From assembly GCA_947461185.1 (NCBI GenBank), contig CANHJY010000022.1, positions 1-13,209 of the forward strand: 13,209 nt of DNA, written 5' to 3'. Source of the stretch: Flavobacteriales bacterium (GTDB lineage Bacteria > Bacteroidota > Bacteroidia > Flavobacteriales_D > Crocinitomicaceae). The notes beneath the pieces were generated by a model. It searched no databases. It was given only the letters and a program-made list of their open reading frames with translations, and had not been told where the DNA came from. The position numbers and the translations under genes are program-made. Of this stretch, positions 7,323 to 13,209 are shown piece after piece; within the stretch, counting starts at the first letter, position 1, and every line of letters starts with the position of its first letter.

Positions 7323-8511
7323 TTCAAATATAATTTCCAAAAGTTTTCAAGGGTGGAAAATATGGCTAGCCATATGCATTGGTTTAGGTGTTGCTGCTTG
7401 GATGTTAATTAGGGGATTCAAAGAAGTACATTTTGTAAAAGACGAAATTTCAGGAACACATATTTGGGTTGATGGAAATCATGATGGGAAAATCGACTAT
7501 AAAGATCCAGATGAATTTCAAGCTGTAAATAGCGGTGGTCATTTTAAAATACAAAAGACGCAAGACTTGTTGAATGAAATTACCTGGACAACAGAAACTA
7601 TATTTTGGATGCTTTTAGCGCTTCTTTTTGTCGTGGGGCGCGATTTCTTTTACATGTTACGCATACGACTCTTAACTCGGAAATTTTTATCTTGGAAACG
7701 TTCCTTTTTTGTGATTATGATCTGGGAATTTGCATCTGCCCTTTCACCAGGAGTTATAAGTGGTTCAGCCGTGGCAATGTTCATATTAAATCGTGAGAAA
7801 ATCCCTTTAGGAAAATCTACTGCTATTGTGCTAATAACAGCCTTTATGGATAATTTATTCTATGTTCTTCTTATCCCTTTAGTATTTATCTTTATCGATA
7901 GTGAAGCATTATTTCCATCAAATTTAAGTAGTAGTGGTGTTTCCACTGTTTTCTGGACAGGATATTTTGTGTTTTTAGGAATTGTTCTATTCTTTTTCTC
8001 AGCTATTTTCATATTCCCGTCCTTAGCTAATCGGTTTTTTAAAGCCGTATCGAGCATCCCATTATTCAGGCGCTGGAGAAAAGGCATGCTGCAAATAGGA
8101 GAAGATATAGAGCTTTCAGCACGTGTATTTAGAAAAGAACCACTAGTGTTTTGGATTAAAGTGTTTTTGAGTACGGCTGGGAGTTGGGTTTCTCGTTTTT
8201 TGGTGATCAATGCATTACTGCAAGCATTTATAAGTCTTGGTGTTTTTCAACACATTTTGGTTTTAGGTAAACAATTGGTGCTTTGGTTATTAATGCGTGT
8301 TAGTCCAACACCAGGAGGCAGCGGAATTGCTGAATATGCTTTTGGAGAGCTACTATCTGATGTTGGCGGGTCAATGCTTTTAATAACTATTCTCGCACTA
8401 CTTTGGCGTTTAATGTCTTATTTTCCCTATTTATTCATCGGTGCTTTTATTCTACCTCGTTGGATTAAACAGACAGACAGAAAGTCTAAATTGGTTTCGA
8501 AAGAACTTTAA
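7315..8511 (+). CDS. YbhN/MprF-type (lysylphosphatidylglycerol synthetase/flippase-like) integral membrane protein
   Basis: The protein has 398 residues with about eight membrane helices (for example 14-33, 94-112, 128-155, 166-194, 212-236, 280-308, 312-330, 350-382). Family signatures are the EFASALSPGVISGSAVAMF segment (138-156) and RVSPTPGGSGIAEYAFGE (328-345), the PGG-E motif of the MprF N-terminal/UPF0104 group. In MprF this part flips aminoacyl-phosphatidylglycerol; in stand-alone members the transported lipid is mostly unknown. There is no C-terminal aminoacyl-transferase domain here. Unusually, the first periplasmic loop (34-92) is long and contains VDGNHDGKIDYKD (52-64), a canonical EF-hand/dockerin-like calcium loop. 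The ATG overlaps the lipoprotein gene stop by 8 bases. The 3' end overlaps the convergent gene by 26 bases. Confidence 0.86.
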   Translation: MNDSNIISKSFQGWKIWLAICIGLGVAAWMLIRGFKEVHFVKDEISGTHIWVDGNHDGKIDYKDPDEFQAVNSGGHFKIQKTQDLLNEITWTTETIFWMLLALLFVVGRDFFYMLRIRLLTRKFLSWKRSFFVIMIWEFASALSPGVISGSAVAMFILNREKIPLGKSTAIVLITAFMDNLFYVLLIPLVFIFIDSEALFPSNLSSSGVSTVFWTGYFVFLGIVLFFFSAIFIFPSLANRFFKAVSSIPLFRRWRKGMLQIGEDIELSARVFRKEPLVFWIKVFLSTAGSWVSRFLVINALLQAFISLGVFQHILVLGKQLVLWLLMRVSPTPGGSGIAEYAFGELLSDVGGSMLLITILALLWRLMSYFPYLFIGAFILPRWIKQTDRKSKLVSKEL

Positions 8512-9073
8512 AACTTGCAGAAGCTAATAAAATAATAACCAAATAAGTAAGTGAATTATTAATACCTATTAATAGCATTAATGCACAAAAACCTATGAGT
8601 AAAAGAACGAAGATATATTTTACCCATTGTGTTCTCCATAATTGTTGAACTGACAACGTTTCATGTTTATTTAATCTTATAAATTCCAGTTTATATCTCT
8701 GATATCCTGAGATGAAAAGCAATGGAAAAATGATAAATCCTTGAGCAATTCCCATGTCTTCATAACTTAAAAACAAGCTTATTTGCTGCTCAAAATCTAT
8801 CGTTGGCGTTAAAGATAAAAATCCAAGGTGGATTAAAATAATTAGTGATGATAACGCAAAAAATCCGAGTGTTGCAGGAATAAACCAGCCTCTTTTTGAA
8901 GCTTGGAAAGCATGTGATTTATAATATTTCAAATACATGAATCCCTCTGAAAAAATGAGTTCCAAGATGAAATAAAGTACGATAAAATACAAGCTCCACT
9001 CCCAAAGAAAATATCCTAAAAGTGGAATAATCGTATCGCCTAAAACTTCAATATACTTCGGGTTAACGCGCAT
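8486..9073 (-). CDS. Multi-span membrane protein of unknown function
   Basis: The protein has 195 residues and I do not recognise the family with certainty. About six hydrophobic helices are visible (13-30, 31-48, 64-88, 108-123, 151-170, 174-190), joined by short basic loops such as KYYKSHAFQASKRG and GYQRYKLEFIRLNKHE. The opening PLLGYFLWEWSLYFIVLYFILE somewhat resembles the first helices of DUF6498-type membrane proteins, but this is a weak impression. Its ATG lies inside the last codons of the TPR lipoprotein gene (11-base overlap, ATGCGCGTTAA), so the two are probably translationally coupled. Its 3' end overlaps the convergent YbhN-like gene by 26 bases. Confidence 0.75.
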   Translation of the reverse strand: MRVNPKYIEVLGDTIIPLLGYFLWEWSLYFIVLYFILELIFSEGFMYLKYYKSHAFQASKRGWFIPATLGFFALSSLIILIHLGFLSLTPTIDFEQQISLFLSYEDMGIAQGFIIFPLLFISGYQRYKLEFIRLNKHETLSVQQLWRTQWVKYIFVLLLIGFCALMLLIGINNSLTYLVIILLASASFKVLSKPI

Positions 9074-10115
9074 ATTTCAAGACATCAGCTCGTTTACGAG
9101 ATAATTCAAATTCAGGATTGAAATGCAAGGCTCTTCCATATGCGCGCATAGCTGCGCTCAAATCTTTTTGCGACTCATAACAAGTACCCAAATTGTGCCA
9201 TGCCTCTACCAGTGTAGAATCTGATTGTGTTGCAGAATTATAGTAGTAAATTGCCGAGTCCAACTGATTGAAATTGTGCTGTTTAATTACACCTAACTGG
9301 TTTAGCGCCTGCGCTTGATAATTCAATTGTTTAAGCTTGATCATTTTTCTGTAGGTTAACATTGCTTTTTCAGGTTGTCCAAATATTTGCTGTGCGTAAG
9401 CAAGAGAAAAGAGTGTTTCCGCATCATTTGGTTTAAGCTCAACCGCCGATTGAAAGTATTGAATGCATATTTGATCGTTTTCGGATTGATATAAAGCACC
9501 CAACATGATATACCCCAAATGAAAGGTTTTATCTTGCTGAATTGCTGTTTCATAAGATGACTTAGCCAACTTCATGTTTCCTAGCTTCAAATATGTTGAA
9601 CCTTTCAAAACGTAAGCATCCATAAATCGCTTATCTATTTTCAATGCATTATCAGCATTATTTATGGCTTTTTCATAATCCGATTCATGTTCTAAATTAA
9701 AAGTCGAGCCTAATCCTACAAATGCCTTAGCGCTTGCAGGATTTTTTACCGTTAAATATTCGTAATGTCTTCTCGCTGAAAGAATATCCTCTCTGCTCCT
9801 TGGATACTTGTTTGAAAGCGCATCTGCATACAACATTCTGACATCAAAACTGGAACTGTCTAAACGAAATGCCTTGGCCGCATCCCTGTAAGCTGTTGTC
9901 ATATCAAAATCCTTGATTTTTTGATTTCCCCGCTTTAACAATGCTTCGATATACTTTTGCTTTATATCTTGGTTTGTGGTGTCACTTAAATACGCTTTTT
10001 CTCGAAAGGCAACCAAACTATCTATGTTTGAGGGTTCTTTAAGATTTCCTTGTTCATTGTTGGAATTGTTACATCCAAAAATTACGATTAATAGGATCAA
10101 GCCTAATATTCTCAT
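9063..10115 (-). CDS. Tetratricopeptide-repeat lipoprotein
   Basis: The protein has 350 residues. The N-terminus MRILGLILLIVIFGC is a lipoprotein signal with the acceptor Cys at 15, followed by a polar linker rich in Asn. From about residue 50 to the end there are roughly eight TPR-like helical pairs. The clearest are AYVLKGSTYLKLGNMKLAKS, AETLFSLAYAQQIFGQPEKA, ALNQLGVIKQHNFNQLDSAI and AWHNLGTCYESQKDLSAAMR; the first two units are degenerate. TPR solenoids mediate protein-protein contacts, so this is likely a periplasm-facing scaffold; the partner is unknown. The downstream membrane protein overlaps it by 11 bases and is the most obvious candidate. A perfect TAnnTTTG element precedes the ATG by 15 bases. 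Confidence 0.88.
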   Translation of the reverse strand: MRILGLILLIVIFGCNNSNNEQGNLKEPSNIDSLVAFREKAYLSDTTNQDIKQKYIEALLKRGNQKIKDFDMTTAYRDAAKAFRLDSSSFDVRMLYADALSNKYPRSREDILSARRHYEYLTVKNPASAKAFVGLGSTFNLEHESDYEKAINNADNALKIDKRFMDAYVLKGSTYLKLGNMKLAKSSYETAIQQDKTFHLGYIMLGALYQSENDQICIQYFQSAVELKPNDAETLFSLAYAQQIFGQPEKAMLTYRKMIKLKQLNYQAQALNQLGVIKQHNFNQLDSAIYYYNSATQSDSTLVEAWHNLGTCYESQKDLSAAMRAYGRALHFNPEFELSRKRADVLKYAR

Positions 10116-10130
10116 GCTCTAAAATTTTTA

Positions 10131-10138
10131 CAAAAATA
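10131..10138 (-). promoter_or_regulatory. Consensus -7 element before the TPR lipoprotein gene
   Basis: On the minus strand the bases are TATTTTTG, a perfect TAnnTTTG match, 15 bases before the ATG and at the expected place in the divergent gap between the TPR gene and the small CxxC gene. A matching -33 element is weak. It would drive the TPR lipoprotein/membrane protein pair. Confidence 0.45.
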
Positions 10139-10229
10139 CGCTTTTTGACAGGTTGAAAAATAGATTGATTGTTTTGTTAAAATATCTTCACTACTTCAAA
10201 GTTCTTTATATAATTCATAATTTAGTGTC

Positions 10230-10472
10230 GTGAGAAAAATATTGAATTACGCTTTAGTTTTGCTCCTTGTGTTTTCGCCAATAATTGCGGAAGGTCAAGG
10301 ATGTTCGCAATGTAAACTTCTCGCTGAACAAGGTGCAGAATTAAATGAAGCATCATTTGGGTCAAATATTAATTATGGTATTCTTTACCTAATGATAATA
10401 CCATATCTTATTCTGATGTTCTTGTTCAGAAAAAAGATTATCAACCTTTTGAAGTCGTTTATTAAGAAATAG
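10230..10472 (+). CDS. Small exported CxxC protein with one membrane helix
   Basis: The protein has 80 residues and starts with GTG. It begins with a signal-peptide-like segment MRKILNYALVLLLVFSPIIA, followed by GQGCSQCKLLAEQGAELNEA with a CxxC pair (Cys25, Cys28), a short polar stretch, and the membrane helix NYGILYLMIIPYLILMFLF (48-66) with a basic end, RKKIINLLKSFIKK. The positive C-terminus suggests the CxxC part faces the periplasm. Short proteins with a CxxC near the N-terminus and a GILYLM-PY helix resemble small unnamed Bacteroidetes membrane proteins I have seen. I cannot assign a function; a redox or metal-binding accessory role is only a guess. It is divergent from the TPR gene, ends two bases from the PorP/SprF gene, and is probably monocistronic. 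Confidence 0.7.
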   Translation: MRKILNYALVLLLVFSPIIAEGQGCSQCKLLAEQGAELNEASFGSNINYGILYLMIIPYLILMFLFRKKIINLLKSFIKK

Positions 10473-10474
10473 TG

Positions 10475-11503
10475 TTAATACCTTTTCTTCCAAAGCGAAC
10501 TATTCAGATTGGTGTAAGAAAGGGAGAATTCTAATGAGCCTCCTGTATAGGCCTTACGCATAGTTGAAACTGTAACATCGTAAGAAACACCAAATTTAAA
10601 TCCGCCTATTTGTAAAACAAACGTAGGCACCACTGCATCTCTCAAGCGATGATACAAACCAAGGCCTATATATGCCTGTGAACTATAACCAGTAACTTTA
10701 GTACCATTGGACATTCTGTATCTGGCTGTTGCACCAAAAATGGTTTGGAAATGTGGTCCTTGAATAAACTGCGCAACATTAGCATCAATTGCGACTTTTG
10801 TACCCGGAATATCAGCAACAACTCCTGCATGACCAACAAACTTTCGGTACATACGATCCCCATCAGTAGTAGTATACTGCAATTGAGGTCGATTTAAATG
10901 AAAGCCCGCTACTCCAACTTGGATTTGTAAATCTTCATTTCTATTAAATGTTGACTTACCGCCATCAAAAGCATAATATAATCCAGCTGAAGCCTCAGCA
11001 TATTTAAAGGAGTTTCCATTCGCTTCACCTGATAAAATAGTTTGGTCAAATTGGCCTCCATTCCATTGAGAAGAGAAGGTTAAATTTGTAAAATCAGCAC
11101 TTCTATTACCAAATCCACCTTGAATTCCAGCTGAAAGGACATGGCCATAACCTAAAGGTAATATTCCACTCAAAGTTAAAGCACCTGTTTGATTACCAAA
11201 ACGTGAGTCTCCTCCAATATCATTGTAAAAAAGAAGGCCTACACCTAAATGTGCAGATTCTTTTCTACTGAATTTTGACTTGAAAAAATTAGCATCAGCA
11301 GCAATCGCGCTCGTCATGAATTGCGTGCCTGCTCCTAACCATTGGTTTCTATGGTTTAAAATTACACGTTCCCAACCATCGTAAACCCCCGCGGCAGCAG
11401 GATTAATAAATAACGGGGTTTGTGCTACTTGAGAAAAATGAATGTCTTGTGCACTTGAATTGAAAGCAACAAATAAAGAAACGGCAATAAAAATCTTTTT
11501 CAT
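10475..11503 (-). CDS. PorP/SprF-family type IX secretion system outer-membrane protein
   Basis: The protein has 342 residues. It starts with a signal peptide (MKKIFIAVSLFVAFNSSAQ, cleavage before or after Gln19), then the family signature DIHFSQVAQTPLFINPAAAG (20-39), typical of PorP/SprF. The remainder alternates beta strands with glycine/aromatic girdles (for example GVGLLFYNDIGGDSRFGNQT, LSAGIQGGFGNR, GVAGFHLNRPQ), consistent with an outer-membrane barrel, and ends in a Ser/Thr-rich FSLSYTNLNSSLWKKRY. In Flavobacterium johnsoniae SprF is needed for secretion of the type B cargo SprB, and related genes often lie next to type B cargo genes. Here it begins three bases after the stop of exactly such a cargo gene, so it is most likely that protein's dedicated partner rather than the core PorP. 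Confidence 0.93.
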   Translation of the reverse strand: MKKIFIAVSLFVAFNSSAQDIHFSQVAQTPLFINPAAAGVYDGWERVILNHRNQWLGAGTQFMTSAIAADANFFKSKFSRKESAHLGVGLLFYNDIGGDSRFGNQTGALTLSGILPLGYGHVLSAGIQGGFGNRSADFTNLTFSSQWNGGQFDQTILSGEANGNSFKYAEASAGLYYAFDGGKSTFNRNEDLQIQVGVAGFHLNRPQLQYTTTDGDRMYRKFVGHAGVVADIPGTKVAIDANVAQFIQGPHFQTIFGATARYRMSNGTKVTGYSSQAYIGLGLYHRLRDAVVPTFVLQIGGFKFGVSYDVTVSTMRKAYTGGSLEFSLSYTNLNSSLWKKRY

Positions 11504-11506
11504 TGT

Positions 11507-13209
11507 TTATCGAATTAAAGTGATATTGCCAGATCTTGTTTCTGTTGTACCATTAGTAAATAGTACTTCGAGAATATAGGCGTATACTCCAGCATTACAA
11601 TCCTCGCCTTTGTACGTGCCATCCCATTCAAAATTGCTATTGCTTGTTTGAAGCATTAAATTACCCCAACGATCATAAATAAACAAGGTAAACTCTTGAA
11701 CATCCTTACCGACCAATATGGTTAAATTTTCGTTTTCACCTGCACCTACACCGTTTGGTGAGAATCCTGTAGGTAAATATATACCACTGATACATTCGAT
11801 ACCAGCATTATTAGGATCACAAGCGTCAAAAGGGTCTGTTCCATTTGTGATTTCATCCTCATCTGAAATTCCATCTCCATCACAATCTTGATCAGCTAAC
11901 ATTGGTTCTGTAATAGACGTAATTTCATAGCTACATGGATTGGTTAAGCTGGTTCCATCAGCAGCTTCTTGAGCATCTAACACACCATCACCATCTGTGT
12001 CAACGTTACAACCAGCAAAGTTTTCATCAGGATCACAAGGATTCAATGGGTCTGTTCCGGCAGCAACTTCGTTTCCATCATTGATTCCATCACCATCTGT
12101 ATCAGGATTTGTTGGAGATGTTCCTTCTGATGCCTCCTCTGTATTTGTTAGTCCATCGTTATCTTGATCACAAGGTCCGGCATTCACATTTGGAATACAA
12201 GGATCTGTATTTGCAGGGTCGGCTTCATCGCTTACACCATCATTATCCGTATCTGTTACTGAAGATTCGAGTGCATCGATAACTCCATCACCATCTGTAT
12301 CAATAGGATTTGATGGGTCCGCCCCTACCTCAATATTATCGTTTTCACCATCTCCGTCTGTGTCTGGATTATTAGGGTCTGTGCCCGCAATAGTTTCATC
12401 GCCATTCAACAAACCATCATTATCAAAATCAGGATTGTCAGGAACGAAGAATGCTACAATATTTTCAATCCCGTTAATATTGATTGAATTGGAATCCGAA
12501 GTTATTGGGAGTGATAATGGCCCTGTTGTATATTCCCAGTGGTCAAAAATAAATCCTGGTAGGGGATCAGCCAATAGTAGTGTGTTAATACCACCGAAAT
12601 ACGATGTAGTCCAAGGATACGATGGAGCCCAAACCGAATTTACCTTAATCTCACCAGATAATGGAGGAGAAACATTAAAAGTTACCGCATAAGGACCTGT
12701 CAACTGGTAACAATCAATTAATCCTTGTTCCAACGCTAAACATCGGTCATTCATGAAAGTTCGCAATTGCTGGACCCTGGATTGCCATCCGGCAAAAGTT
12801 CCTCCCCAACGGTTAACCTGTCCTTGCATTTCTGGAGATATCTCATTAACCATACTGTCGAGCAAGGTATTCATATAATTGCAAGAAAAATAAGTGTTGA
12901 CTAAATCGATGTATCTTGTTATGTAATACTGTTCAACAAGGGGGTTTTCTGCAATTAATTTCTCTAAAATATCGGTATGTCCTTGTCCACCAGGATTTGG
13001 AAGATTTTCGGCATTACAAGGGTCCGCATTTGGTGATTCGTCAGGAATTCCCGTATAATTTACGTAGTGCCCAAAAGTTGCATCCATGTCCCATAAAGTA
13101 TAGCGCCACCTTCTGTGGTTTCCAGCAGTATCGAGACCGCGCCACCAAGCTGTGTTCCAGTTCAACCAATCTTGATTAACTACATAGGAATTGAAAACAA
13201 AATAGTCAC
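11507..13209 (-). CDS. CotH-kinase-like surface protein with calcium-type repeats and a type IX secretion type B C-terminal domain, 5' end off the window
   Basis: The frame is open to the right edge, so the N-terminus is missing. About 566 residues are visible. The TTG at 13163-13165 is internal: upstream codons read [14 protein letters not shown], continuing the domain. In order: the end of a CotH kinase-like domain, with [26 protein letters not shown] (candidate metal-binding Asp residues in WDMD) and helices to about base 12707; a divergent InlB B-repeat-like beta domain (about 12691-12446, with [12 protein letters not shown]); eight DxDxDG calcium-type repeats (12430-11852); and a gliding-motility/type B sorting domain (about 11785-11510, with [12 protein letters not shown] and [11 protein letters not shown], ending SGNITLIR). 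In Bacillus, CotH phosphorylates spore-coat proteins; the target here is unknown. Export should use the type IX system and the PorP/SprF gene immediately downstream. Confidence 0.9.
   Translation of the reverse strand, partial: DYFVFNSYVVNQDWLNWNTAWWRGLDTAGNHRRWRYTLWDMDATFGHYVNYTGIPDESPNADPCNAENLPNPGGQGHTDILEKLIAENPLVEQYYITRYIDLVNTYFSCNYMNTLLDSMVNEISPEMQGQVNRWGGTFAGWQSRVQQLRTFMNDRCLALEQGLIDCYQLTGPYAVTFNVSPPLSGEIKVNSVWAPSYPWTTSYFGGINTLLLADPLPGFIFDHWEYTTGPLSLPITSDSNSININGIENIVAFFVPDNPDFDNDGLLNGDETIAGTDPNNPDTDGDGENDNIEVGADPSNPIDTDGDGVIDALESSVTDTDNDGVSDEADPANTDPCIPNVNAGPCDQDNDGLTNTEEASEGTSPTNPDTDGDGINDGNEVAAGTDPLNPCDPDENFAGCNVDTDGDGVLDAQEAADGTSLTNPCSYEITSITEPMLADQDCDGDGISDEDEITNGTDPFDACDPNNAGIECISGIYLPTGFSPNGVGAGENENLTILVGKDVQEFTLFIYDRWGNLMLQTSNSNFEWDGTYKGEDCNAGVYAYILEVLFTNGTTETRSGNITLIR
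11852..12430 (-). repeat. Array of eight thrombospondin-type-3-like calcium-binding repeats within the CotH-like gene
   Basis: Eight Asp-rich loops of the form DxDxDGxxDxxE occur in succession: [84 protein letters not shown] and [12 protein letters not shown], mostly spaced by G-TDP-NP linkers. Such loops bind Ca2+ and stiffen extracellular stalks. At DNA level the repeat is visible as recurring CCATCACCATCTGT-like runs on the plus strand. Unit lengths vary, so the array is partly degenerate. Confidence 0.9.

Noticed and set aside
7860..8210. A 116-codon minus-strand open frame inside the YbhN-like gene
   Set aside because: The opposite strand encodes membrane helices with family motifs; the antisense product has no domain, signal or start context.
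11852..12430. Regularly recurring short DNA runs (CCATCACCATCTGT-like) considered as a CRISPR or tandem satellite
   Set aside because: The periodicity follows codons of the Asp/Gly calcium repeats in an open frame; unit lengths vary and there are no spacers of uniform size.
12360..12692. A 110-codon open frame on the plus strand opposite the CotH-like gene
   Set aside because: It lies entirely antisense to a well-supported coding region with clear domains, and its product shows no recognisable features; it is a by-product of the repetitive Asp codons.
13163..13165. TTG as the true start of the CotH-like gene
   Set aside because: Codons upstream to the window edge remain open and encode [14 protein letters not shown], which continues the CotH-like domain; the gene is truncated by the window, not started here.

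Overview
This window is AT-rich chromosomal DNA from a member of the Bacteroidetes, most likely Flavobacteriales and perhaps near the Crocinitomicaceae or Cryomorphaceae. The assignment rests on gene content: a PorP/SprF-family outer-membrane protein beside a surface protein with a gliding-motility/type IX secretion type B C-terminal domain, a Bacteroidetes-style HU (CCDC81-like) plus SPOR protein, an Ig-like (Big_5) lipoprotein, weak or absent Shine-Dalgarno sites, and -7 elements of the TAnnTTTG type. The family and genus are inference. No mobile element, CRISPR array, tRNA or rRNA was seen. The window is gene-dense: no gap exceeds about 120 bases.

Left part (1-3218, + strand): the 3' end of a bestrophin-type channel gene; an HU-like/transmembrane/SPOR protein; a secreted C1 (bleomycin-hydrolase-like) cysteine peptidase; and a short orphan BlaI/MecI-type regulator.

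Middle left (3230-5221, - strand): dxr (1-deoxy-D-xylulose 5-phosphate reductoisomerase, MEP isoprenoid pathway) and a DEDDy 3'-5' exonuclease related to the PolB proofreading domain.

Centre (5305-8511, + strand): an overlapping three-gene operon made of a GAF-domain free methionine-(R)-sulfoxide reductase, a Big_5 Ig-like lipoprotein, and a YbhN/MprF-type multi-span membrane protein with an unusual EF-hand-like loop in its first periplasmic segment. It meets, tail to tail with overlapping ends, a minus-strand pair (10115-8486): a TPR lipoprotein and an unrecognised membrane protein, overlapping by 11 bases.

Right part: a tiny secreted CxxC/one-span membrane protein (10230-10472, + strand) ends two bases from a minus-strand pair that encodes a secretion module. 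The upstream gene runs off the window and codes for a CotH-kinase-like surface protein with a calcium-type repeat array and a type B sorting domain. Three bases after it comes a PorP/SprF protein, the kind of partner such cargo needs. This cargo-plus-partner module is the most distinctive piece of biology here. Most of the remainder is ordinary housekeeping and envelope genes, and I do not see a clearly new multi-gene system.
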